Source of the DNA: Arabidopsis thaliana
Taxonomy: Eukaryota; Streptophyta; Magnoliopsida; Brassicales; Brassicaceae
NCBI RefSeq assembly: GCF_000001735.4
Contig: NC_003074.8
Coordinates: forward strand, 18,731,261-18,795,260
Reading direction: 5' to 3'
Length of the DNA stretch: 64,000 nt
The number at the start of each line of letters is the position of its first letter. Positions within the stretch are counted from its first letter, which is position 1. Shown here piece by piece: positions 35,658 through 46,000 of the stretch. The translations under genes were made by a program, and so were the position numbers. The notes beneath the pieces were generated by a model. The model searched no databases, was not told the origin of the DNA, and saw nothing but the letters and a program-made list of their open reading frames with translations.

Positions 35658-36227
35658 TTAGTTCTTGGCATGCTTGATGTGACAAGAGTATTGAAGGAGA
35701 GGAGCAAAGAAATGACTCTTAAACATCATGTGAAGATGGCCATAACACCTCTTGTTCATATTCACAATGATCTCACAACATTCTTTGTCCAATGCGAAAT
35801 CATTCTCCGCCCAACTCGAAAATATTTGCGAGAAACATTTCTCATTAGTTTTCGACCCATCTTTAGACAAACATTTCTCTAACTCACCGGATTGCGACAC
35901 GAGAAGAGACTCAAACGGAGGACCTGGAAGTCCAGGGATGTTAGGGAGTCCAGGGATGTTAGGTATTGGGATTCCCGGAATGTTGGGAAACGGGATGTTT
36001 GGTATTCCCGGGATTTGGGGGATATTAGGGAACGAGCCGGGAGGTGAAGGAGGAGTGTTGGGGTCTGAAGAGGAGGAGCAAGCCCAACCAACCTTAGAGT
36101 CACCGAAGTTGTTATTGTGATTGGCTAGATCGGACGGCTTAGGCCATGGTTTCTTTGTTGATCCGACGGTAGGGTTTGGGAGAGAGACGAGGCATAGGAG
36201 AGCTACAATGACAATGACGCTCTTCAT
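35658..36227 (-). CDS. Secreted prolamin-like Cys-rich protein, IPNIPG repeats
   Basis: A single exon on the minus strand, 189 residues from MKSVIVIVALLCLVSL. The ATG at 36227 is chosen because it starts a typical signal peptide; an upstream in-frame ATG at 36293 would bury it. The mature N-terminus (KKPWPKPSDLANHNNNFGDSK) is followed by a Pro-rich section of IPNIPG/LPNIPG-type repeats (about residues 65-105). The C-terminal domain has six cysteines in the prolamin-like pattern (C, C, CC, C, C: EKC..EKC..ECCEII..RC..YSC). The family includes ECA1/EC1-like reproductive secreted proteins. The neighbour at 37507 is a paralog. Likely secreted to the apoplast or cell wall. From memory it is At3g50570. 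Confidence 0.88.
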   Translation of the reverse strand: MKSVIVIVALLCLVSLPNPTVGSTKKPWPKPSDLANHNNNFGDSKVGWACSSSSDPNTPPSPPGSFPNIPQIPGIPNIPFPNIPGIPIPNIPGLPNIPGLPGPPFESLLVSQSGELEKCLSKDGSKTNEKCFSQIFSSWAENDFALDKECCEIIVNMNKRCYGHLHMMFKSHFFAPLLQYSCHIKHAKN

Positions 36228-36300
36228 GGTGTTACGGCGATGTAAACAAAGGATTTTTTTTAAGTGTATAAACAAAAATGAGTGAGAATGCATTGATCCG

Positions 36301-36310
36301 TTTATATAGA
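36301..36310 (-). promoter_or_regulatory. TATA box of the 35.7-kb gene
   Basis: On the minus strand TCTATATAAA lies about 75 bp upstream of the ATG at 36227. Confidence 0.6.
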
Positions 36311-37500
36311 GTTTTATTCTTTTCTTTTAAAGTAAACAAAATTAAAAATAAGGATTAAGATAGAATTTGTATATACTACGAATATGTTGTAGCAGTTATT
36401 ATTATCTCTATAAACTGATTTGCTTGCAACCATTATCTCGTGGAATATTTTTTTGTGATTAAATTTTTTTTTCAAAAAGAAAAAAAGAGAGTAGAAATTA
36501 GCATAATCTAAATAAATCAAATAGTTGGAAATCATTTTTTTTACAGATCTATTTGGTAAACAAAAATTATGTAAAATAATCAAAATGAATAAAAAAAATT
36601 GCCCTGAAAAAAAGGTTTTAATAAAGAAAATTTATCAACTGAAATAAAAATAACGAGTAAAAAGAAAAAGAAACATTCAAATCGTAATCCCATTAGTCTT
36701 CTTAATAGTTTCCCCGAATATCCAACAAGAAGATCCAACTCTTTTGAATGAAGATTTTTTTTTATATGTTTAAAGGTTAATTCAAATTATAATTTGTAAA
36801 CCGAAATAACAGAAAGAAATTAAAGATTGCATCAAGATCGATATGAATCATATGATACAACAGTTTGCTTTCCTAACTATCTTTTCAAGTCCAAAAATCT
36901 AATTCTTTATACGAGGTCACATAAATTGAATGTTAATTAGATGGGATATAATTCTTCATCCCATTTACTGTTACATTTCATAGCTCAAAAAAATTAAAAA
37001 GGAAACAAAAGAGGTGATTTTTGCAATGTAATAAGAAAAATTTCAAATAAATTATATAGTAACTAACTAAAAAATCACGAAGAAAAAGGAAAAGAAACAT
37101 TCAAATCGTTATATGTTTCTTCTTGTTAATTAGAGATCACACATTTCTGAATGTAGAATTTTCAAATATTATAAATTAAAAAACGATGTAACAAAAAGAA
37201 TGATTGCATCGAAATAGACATGATATATACTTCCCTAACGATCTTTTCAAGTCCAAACACAATATCTTTTGCAAATAATGCGATTTAACTTTTGGTATTT
37301 GATATTTTCTTTATTCATTTGCGAACATAAAACAAGCAACAAAGAGAATGAAGAGATAATTATTCATTGATTAAACCTTAACAAAAGATCCGTTCATCAG
37401 ATATGAACGGCAACAAATATCGCATGACTAAACGAACCAAAACGAAAAACAAATAATCAAAGAAAAAAACCCTAATTAATCAAGAACAAACAAAGAAGAA
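36311..37500. repeat. Diverged tandem duplication between paralogs
   Basis: Blocks at about 36660-36925 and 37085-37290 share GAAACATTCAAATCGT, GATTGCATC, and CTTTTCAAGTCCAAA in the same order and spacing. This is a diverged tandem copy about 400 bp apart, consistent with the gene duplication around it. No extra gene lies here. Confidence 0.6.
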
Positions 37501-37506
37501 GAGAAA

Positions 37507-38259
37507 CTAGCAGGTGACATGGCAAGTGTAACGAACAAGAGGAACAAAGAAAGGGTCGTTGAAGAATCCCCAAGCGACGTCGTCACATTCACTTTTCATG
37601 TTGACAACAAGGTTGCAACAATAGTCACTAACTTGAAACAACCTCGTGTAGAAACTGACTTCCATCTGCATCCGACACATCCCAACAGGTCCCATGTTTA
37701 TCATACATCTCTCGATGTGTTCCCATGGATTCTGTTGATGATGAGGTGGATTTGATGGAGATGATGAGTGATGACTTGGTGGCGGAGGTGGAGACTTCTT
37801 GGGTGTTGGAGGTGGAAGAGACGGTGTTGAAGGAGACTTCTTGGGCGCTGGAGGTGGAAGAGACGGTGTTGGAGGCGGAGATGGAGACTTCTTGGGCGTT
37901 GGATGGGGAACAAACGGTGTTAATGAAGGCGGAGATGGAGACTTCTTTGGCGTTGGCGGTGGGGGAGACTTTTTAGGAGCTGGAGGAGGAGGAGACGGTG
38001 TTGATGGAGTTGACGGAATCGGCGTTGATGGAGAAATAGAAATGGCAGGAGCAGATCCGTTGCTATAAGTACATTTCCAGACTTTGGAATCTCCATAGCC
38101 GAAACTATGGCCAGTGTTCAAAAGCATCAGTTCGTTTCTAGTGATTTCAGACGGGTTTGGCCATCCTTCGATTTTTGGCCAGTATTTTCCGACGGTTGTG
38201 GTCGGAAAAGCCACAAGACAAAGAAAAGCTGCCGCTACAAGCACGATGGAGGTTTTCAT
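37507..38259 (-). CDS. Secreted extensin-like prolamin-like protein
   Basis: A single exon on the minus strand, 250 residues from MKTSIVLVAAAFLCLVAF, a clear signal peptide. The mature N-terminus KYWPKIEGWPNPSEITRNE parallels the KKPWPKPSDLANH start of its neighbour, and both have GDSKVxW/K before the Pro-rich part. The middle (about residues 75-175) is extensin-like with repeated PPxPKKSP units (TPKKSPSPP, APKKSPPPP), likely hydroxylated and O-glycosylated. The C-terminal domain keeps the prolamin-like cysteines (ERC, GMC, DYCC, SEC, YTC) plus a terminal Cys. Probably a wall-associated secreted protein; the exact role is unknown. From memory it is At3g50580. Confidence 0.88.
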   Translation of the reverse strand: MKTSIVLVAAAFLCLVAFPTTTVGKYWPKIEGWPNPSEITRNELMLLNTGHSFGYGDSKVWKCTYSNGSAPAISISPSTPIPSTPSTPSPPPPAPKKSPPPPTPKKSPSPPSLTPFVPHPTPKKSPSPPPTPSLPPPAPKKSPSTPSLPPPTPKKSPPPPPSHHSSSPSNPPHHQQNPWEHIERCMINMGPVGMCRMQMEVSFYTRLFQVSDYCCNLVVNMKSECDDVAWGFFNDPFFVPLVRYTCHVTC

Positions 38260-38310
38260 TCTTAAAGGGAAGATTTGTGAGTGTATACAAAGAAATGGAC
38301 TAACTCGTTC

Positions 38311-38320
38311 TTTATATATA
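38311..38320 (-). promoter_or_regulatory. TATA box of the 37.5-kb gene
   Basis: On the minus strand TATATATAAA lies about 55 bp upstream of the ATG at 38259. Confidence 0.55.
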
Positions 38321-38474
38321 GAAGGATTTAACTTCTTTTTTTTGGTTGGTTACAAATATATCAAAGATCTTTTTAACAACCAAAAAAATATGAAAAAATC
38401 CATATCTCGTAACTATTATTTTTTAAAATTTAAACTGTTGTAAATATTATCTCTTGGAAACTCGAAAAGAATAT
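38320..38474. repeat. Upstream repeat, copy 1
   Basis: About 155 bp, starting with AGAAGGATTTAACTTCT, recurs at 39238-39393 in direct orientation with scattered substitutions. Shared landmarks are AAAGATCTTTTTAACAA and CTTGGAAACTCGAAAA. Copy 1 abuts the TATA region of the 37.5-kb gene. Confidence 0.85.
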
Positions 38475-38582
38475 ATTTTTTTATTTTTTTTATCTAACAA
38501 CTTTCTTTCAAAACTCAAAACATATCCTTGTTTACAAATGGGATTAAAAAGTATGGACAAAAATGTATAAACACCACGGGGT

Positions 38583-39051
38583 CATGGGCGTAGGCAGTGT
38601 GTAATTAGGGGGTCAATTGACCCCTATGAATTTTAAAATTTCTACTATATTTTATTAAGAGTAATTATAATGACCCCAATGCATTATAGTTTTTGATCCC
38701 CATATCAAACTAATTCAACTAAAACGACAAAAAAGCCAAATAAGTTTGGTTCATTAGAATTTTAAACCAAATTGTAATGTAATAAAATTAAAAATCCTTG
38801 ACTTATTTAAACTTAAGTTCAACTAATGATCTAATGTTATAATTATATATATAAAAAAAACACAATTTGTTTTTGCTTTTCTTAGTCTTTGTGGACCATA
38901 ACAAAAAGTTGTAATTATTAATTTAGTTGATTTTCAGATATTTTTCTCAGGTGTAGATTATTTCTAAACAAAATAATAATAAATTTTATATAATATACTA
39001 TTTTTATTAAAATTCTGATCCTTATAACAAAATTTTCTAGCTCCGCCACTG
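38583..39051. mobile_element. hAT-like MITE with 8-bp target duplication
   Basis: A 469-bp element begins CATGGGCGTAGGC and ends, read inward, CAGTGGCGGAGCTAG. It is flanked by 8-bp repeats CACGGGGT (38575-38582) and CACGGGAT (39052-39059), matching at 7 of 8. An 8-bp duplication and CAGTGGCGGAGC-like ends suggest a hAT non-autonomous element. There is no coding frame. Confidence 0.65.
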
Positions 39052-39061
39052 CACGGGATGT

Positions 39062-39160
39062 TACATCGAATTGAATTTTTGGCGTAGAGCATCTGCACAA
39101 GTATTCTGCTCACGATGTTTGAAAACAAAACTTTGGTGACTTGAAACTTCGCGTCCATCC
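39062..39160 (-). mobile_element. LINE RNase H fragment
   Basis: On the minus strand a short frame reads REVSSHQSFVFKHREQNTCA followed by DALRQKFNSM and a stop. It resembles the C-terminal RNase H motif of plant non-LTR retrotransposons (F..HRE.N..AD.L). No other part of the LINE is recognised. Confidence 0.4.
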
Positions 39161-39237
39161 ACTTATCGTAGTTAGATAGTGTTGCAGTCGTGGTGATGAT
39201 CCATTGTTGTTTTTGAGACTAATTCGGTTTTTTATAT

Positions 39238-39393
39238 ATAGAAGGATTTAACTTCTGTTTTTTGTTGGTTAAAAATATAATAAAGATCTTTTTAACAAAC
39301 GAATAAATATGATAAAATTCCATATCTCGCAACTATTATCTCTTAAAACTTAAACTGTTGTAAATATTATTTCTTGGAAACTCGAAAATGAAT
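39238..39393. repeat. Upstream repeat, copy 2
   Basis: Direct copy of 38320-38474. The space between the two copies holds the hAT-like MITE and the LINE scrap. Confidence 0.85.
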
Positions 39394-40031
39394 ATTCTTA
39401 ACGAGAAAAAAAAAACATAACGAAAATATGTATATTGCAATTATAAGACTTAAAAAAATAAAAAATATTAAATGCAGATTAACAAAAAGAAATTATTAGA
39501 TGCAGATTTGTGTAGATCTTTGAAAAGACCTATTAAAGCCCATTTAGGCCCATTAAACGACAACCTATTAAACCCATTTAGGCCCATAATAACGGCGTAG
39601 TTTCAGAATTAGACAGTGAGGCAATGGAGCATAAAGTAACACCCGAAAGATCCGACCCGGAGAAGAGAGATCCGGACAACCCGACCCAAATATTTGACAT
39701 TTTTGGTTCGATGTTCTTCTTCTTCCTCTATTGATTTTTCTGATCTTCCCGTTCGATCTCACTCTGTTTCCCAAAAACCTTCGTGTACCTTCGTATTCTC
39801 TGCATTGGATTTGAAGCAAATTGATGAACTAGTAATCTCACACGGATCTAAGAGCAGGTAAAACCAAAAATGAACACTACAAAGCTATCAACGAATTTTC
39901 CATTTTTTTTTGAAATTTTATTTTCTTTCGAAGATCAGATCAGTAATCTTATTATCAGCTTCTCTCGTTCTCTTGATCGATCTGAATCGAAATTGTGACA
40001 ATGATCAGCCGTATTTTGTCTTTCAGAAGTT

Positions 40032-43000
40032 ATGGAGTGGGCAACGGTGCAGCATCTGGATCTGCGTCATGTAGGTCGCGGTGTGAGCAAGCCACTACAA
40101 CCTCATACGGCGGCGTTTCATCCTTCTCAAGCCGTTATCGCTGTTGCCGTTGGCTCTCACATCATGGGTATAATACTCTCCGCAAATTCTTATCGATTGG
40201 TTTCATAGTTTGTGACTGTTTGATATTGAAACTTATTGGTTTTTGCAGAATTTGATGCATTAACGGGATGTAAGATCGCGTCTATTGATATTGGATCTCC
40301 AGCTGTTAGAATGTTGTATAGTCCTACTAGCAGCAATGCTGTTGTTGCCATTCTTGAGGTCAGTTTCCTCTAATGTTATTGTAGAGATTTTGTTTTCAAT
40401 TTGGAATAGTAGTTTTAGCTTGGTGTTCAGTGTTTTAGAATGATTTGTGTTTGGAATTGTTTAGGATTGTACAATTAGGTCTTGTGATTTTGAAACGGAG
40501 CAGACTTGTGTATTGCACTCACCGGAGAAGAGGAGTGAGCACATTTCCTCAGATACTGAAGTTCATCTTGCTGTGACGCCACTTCAACCTGTTGTGTTCT
40601 TTGGATTCCCAAAACGAATGAGTGTCACAGGTTGGGTTATCAGTTCATGAGTTCTCCTATATGAGTAGGTGTGCTGGTTTATTTTACCGATTGACTGTAT
40701 TTGTTCTTTTCTGTAGTTGTTGGAACTGTTGAAGGTGGAAGAGCTCCAACCAAAATTAAGACAGATTTGAAGAAACCAATTGTGAACATTGCTTGCCATC
40801 CTCGACTACCTGTCCTGGTATGATAAAACATTCACACATTTTCATGTTAGTGTGTGGAATCTGATTTTGTTGTACACACGCGTAACTTCTTGTTCAATGT
40901 TTTGTCTTTTCAGTATGTAGCATATGCAGAGGGGTTGATACGAGCTTATAACATTCATACTTATGCTGTTCATTATACACTACAGCGTGAGTTTAGGAGG
41001 ATCTCACAAGTCTCATTGTTTTTATTCTTCTCACTTGGGGTATCCTGAGCAATAGCCACCAGTTAAAGCAGTTCTTTGTTATCCTCGCAGTTGATAATAC
41101 TATTAAACTTATCGGCGCAAGTTCGTTTGCTTTTCACCCAACACTAGAATGGATTTTTGTTGGAGATAGGAGGGGTACACTTTTAGCGTGGGATGTTTCA
41201 ACTGAAAGACCTAATATGATTGGAATGTAAGTCATTTTCGTTGCTTTTAGATTTCTGTCAGCTGGCATGAAATTGCTATCCCTTTTTTTTCTCGCAGCAA
41301 TTCATTCTTGTTTGTTATATTTTGGAACTGCAGAACGCAAGTGGGTTCGCAACCCATCACTTCAATTTCTTGGCTTCCTATGTTGCGTGTACTTGTCACT
41401 GTGTCCAAGGATGGATCTCTTCAAGTGTGGAAGACACGAGTAATAATTAATCCCAATAGGCCTTCGACACAAACAAACTTCTTTGAGCCTGCTGGTAAGC
41501 CTGATATCTCTTATAGAGAAAATATATTTTCCTCCCCGACTTAGGAATAATTCCCATGGTTTGGTTTGGAGACTTTGATTACGCATTGTAGCACTATCCT
41601 TTTTTTTTTTTCTTTGCAGCTATGGAATCAATAGACATTCCTAAAATTCTCTCCCAACAGGGTGGCGAAGCTGTTTACCCTTTACCACGAATCAAAACTT
41701 TAGAAGTTCACCCAAAGCTGAACTTAGCAGCTTTGATTTTTGCAGTTAAGAATACTTCCTACTGGCACTCCTTCCTTAGGTAGAAGTGTGGCTTCTGTCT
41801 TTGACATACTGGGTTTCTTATACAGAACATGGTGGGTAATGAGAACACTCAAAATCGAGCAGCTCAGACTAGAGAAGGAAGGAAGCAGCTCTTTGCAGTT
41901 TTGCAAAGTGCTAGGGGATCTTCAGGTGAATCTTGAACACTAATGTTATTCAAACATAACAATTGATACTCTTCTTAAGCTGTATGGATGTGTCTCTTGA
42001 GAGTAACCAATCCTCTGTTAATAGTATGGGTTGTGGGTTCGACCAGAGTCGTTCGTATCAATATCCGGCTTTCTAACATGTGAGATGATTAACAGCTTCT
42101 GTTCTAAAGGAAAAGCTTTCGTCTATGGGTTCCTCTGGAATTTTAGCCGAGCATCAACTTCAAGCTCTGCTACAGGAGCACAAGGGGTAGGTGGATATTT
42201 CTCATGCAATCACTGTTGGAAAATTGCGCAAAAAAAAGTTACTAGCATGTGCTGTGAATTCCGTACCAAATGACTCAAATTTCATCTGCTTCATAGTTCA
42301 CTCTGTTACTTTTCTACAGCCAGAGTCAGCTAACAATTTCAGATATCGCACGGAAGGCGTTCTTGTATAGTGTATGACTGCTTTACCTTCTTGCTTAGAC
42401 ATTATGTTTGTTTTATTATTTGGAACTATTTTGAGCTTAGTCGATGAATTAATCCGTACAGCATTTTATGGAGGGTCATGCCAAAACTGCTCCAATATCA
42501 AGGTTACCCCTTATTACGGTCGTGGATACAAAGGATCAACTTAAAGACATTCCTGTTTGCCAGGCATGTAACTGTTGTTTAGTGTTTCTTTTCTGTAGTA
42601 TCTGATTTATGCCTGACTGATTGGATTATCTGACAGCCATTTCATTTGGAGCTGAATTTCTTCAATAAGCCAAATAGAGTTCTTCATTATCCTGTGAGGT
42701 CCTTTTATATCGAGGGCCTTAACCTCATGGCTCACAATCTCTGTTCTGGAACAGACAACATCTACAAGAAGCTGTACACATCGGTATAATCTGATATCAT
42801 GTGATTTCGTTTTAGTTTTTGGTTTCCTTTTACTTACAGAACTTTTCTGTTTCAGATCCCCGGAAATGTTGAATATCATTCGAAACACATTGTTTACAGT
42901 CGTAAAAGGCACCTCTTTCTGGTTGTCTTTGAGTTCAGTGGTGCTACAAATGAAGTTGTGCTTTACTGGGAAAATACAGGTTCCCAGCTGCCTAATAGCA

Positions 43001-46000
43001 AAGGAAGCACTGCTAAAGGTTTGTCTAATCATTGGATTCCCTTGCTATTCTTTAGAGAACTTCCTATCCTGCCTCATAACTTTTAGTTTTGAAAACATTA
43101 AACGGTATCATACTGCATCCAGTCATTTAAATATACCAGGGGTACAATGTATGCTATAAAACAGTAGTTACTAACAATCAAGGAAGCTGAACGTTTCAAC
43201 GAATGATCTGTTTACTTGATAGAGATGCAAGCTTAGAATTATTTAAGCCGTTCATCCTTTTTGTTTTCCTATGTTTCCAAAGGCGTAAACGAACAAGAGA
43301 AGAGTAACCTCAAAGCTATACTTTTTTGGTATGCAGGTTGTGATGCTGCCTTTATCGGCCCAAATGACGATCAATTTGCAATTCTTGACGAGGATAAGAC
43401 AGGACTGTCTATGTATATCCTCCCAAAACTTACCACAATGGAAGAGAATGAGAAGAATTTGTTATCTGAAGAAAACCAAAAGAAAGAGGCGGATCCTTCT
43501 GGAATTCAGGGTCCACAACAATTCATGTTTGAGACAGAAGTCGATCGTGTTTTTTCCACACCGATAGGTGATGTTGCATCAGATAATCTCATTCTTGAAG
43601 TTACAGATAATCTCATTCTTGAAGTTACTTATCAATTGGAGCATGCCATCGCTAACTGATGCCTCTTTAAATTACAGAGTCCACTCTGATGTTTGCTTGT
43701 AATGGAACCCAAATTGGGCTGGCAAAGTTGTTTCAAGGCTACCGTCTCTCAGCTTCAGATGGTCATTATATTTCAACACAAGGTGAGGGACGAAAGTCAA
43801 TCAAGTTGAAGAAACATGAAATAGCTCTTCAGGTATGCAACATCTATTATAACTTCGTACTGTTTATTAGTAGTTTGGTGGGAAATTTTCCAACCAAATA
43901 AACTTTTGATATCTAGTATTTGATTCTATGACCAGCTCAGTAAATGCAGTCGTTTTATTCCTTACCCTTTAATGTGGTTTACATCTGGCCGGTTCTCTTT
44001 GAAATTAAAACGATCATGTTCAGAAAATTGACTCGTCATGTTGGTGTTAGCGTTCTATTGCTGTCAAAAATTGGTTGAATCGACAATTGATATTCCTGAA
44101 ATTTTGGTCAATCAACTTTTGTATTACGTAGAGATTCTTAGAATATGATTTAGATTTCTAAAGTAGTTTTTTCCATCAATTGTATAAAGAACTAATTGTT
44201 GTCTCAAAATGTACAGGTTCAATGGCAAGAAACACCCCGGGGATATGTCGCAGGGATATTAACAACCCAAAGGGTGCTGATGGTGTCTGCGGATTTTGAT
44301 ATATTGGCAAGCAGTTCAACGAAATATGATAGAGGCTTACCATCAATATCCTGATTAAACTATCTTTCTTCCCTTTCAATCATGTGCATTATATGCTAAC
44401 ACTTTTTAGATGCATGCTCATTGACTATTGAAAATCCTTAACTTATGCGTACTTTAGATCTCTTCTATGGGTTGGGCCTGCCTTACTCTTTTCTACAACA
44501 ACTGCTGTATGTTTACTTGGCTGGGATGGGAAAGTGAGGACTATTCTTTCCATAAGTACACCATACGCAGGTAAGTAGATCTTGATTCTCTATATGCTTA
44601 AGGTGATTTTACTGTATTTCATTCTCTTAAATTTATCCTCTTCAACGCAGCCCTAGTTGGTGCCTTGAATGACCGCCTATTGCTTGCTCATCCCACTGAT
44701 ATAAGTCCGAAGCAGAAAAAGGGGATCGAAATCAAGAGCTGCCTTGTTGGGCTACTTGAACCGCTTTTAATTGGATTTTCTACAATGCAACAAACATTTG
44801 AACAGAAAGTAGACCTTTCTGAAATATTGTATCAAATAACAACAAGGTTACCCCCTTTCCTTTTTTCTTTGCTTACACGTTGTTACATATTTAATGTCAA
44901 ATACTTTGGAATAGGTGTGCAGGATACATCAATGAGTTTCTTTGTCTCTTTCCCTAGCTATCTTTATTGACTGCATTCCATGCTAACTATATTAGCTTCT
45001 TTTTTTATATATATAATGGCTGCAGGTTTGATAGCTTGCGAATTACTCCAAGATCTCTTGATATTCTTGCTAGAAGCGCTCCAGTATGTGGAGATCTTGC
45101 TGTATCACTAGCTCAAGCAGGCCCTCAATTCAACCAGGTGAGTCGAGTTCAGTAGATCTTATGACCAGAACTCTCCCCCAGAAGATGTGTTCTCTTACTA
45201 AACGGTTTTGAAAAAATTAGGTATTACGTTGTGCATATGCGATAAAGGCTCTTCGGTTCTCCACGGCATTGTCAGTTTTAAAGGACGAGTTCTTGCGTTC
45301 TAGAGACTATCCAAAATGTCCTCCAACTTCTCTTTTGTTCCAGAGGTTCCGGCAGCTTGGATATGCCTGTATCAAGTAAGTAAACTTTCTTTGCAGGACA
45401 TATGTAGCATCTGAATATCTAAAAAATATAGTTAGTTATTGTTGGATGGCCTATTCAAAGCTACAATATGTGGGAGTTTTAGCGTATCTTGAACTGGACC
45501 TTGAAAAGTTAATCTCAAGTATTTTTACCGCCTCCCCAGTCACTATCTATAGTTAGTTGGAACTCCGATATAACACTTCTTGATCCTTGTACCTAAATTA
45601 CATCCCTATGCTAGTTTCTCATGGCAATATTTTTGGCAAGCTTCAGTCATCTAACTACTTTGTACATTTTGTACTGTAGATATGGTCAATTCGATAGCGC
45701 AAAGGAAACTTTTGAAGTAATAGGCGACTATGAGAGCATGCTAGATCTTTTTATATGCCACCTCAACCCTAGTGCTATGCGTCGTCTTGCCCAGAAATTG
45801 GAAGAAGAAAGTGGAGATCCCGAGTTGAGACGATATTGTGAAAGGATTTTACGAGTACGGTCTACAGGATGGACCCAGGGAATTTTTGCTAATTTTGCAG
45901 CTGAGAGTATGGTTCCAAAAGGACCAGAATGGGGTGGTGGCAACTGGGAAATCAAGACTCCAACCGACATGAAGAGCATACCTAAGTGGGAGCTTGCTGG

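Noticed and set aside
37519-38068. Gly-rich plus-strand frames opposite the extensin-like gene
   Set aside because: Gly-rich translation is the antisense of Pro-rich codons; the minus frame has a signal peptide and cysteine domain.
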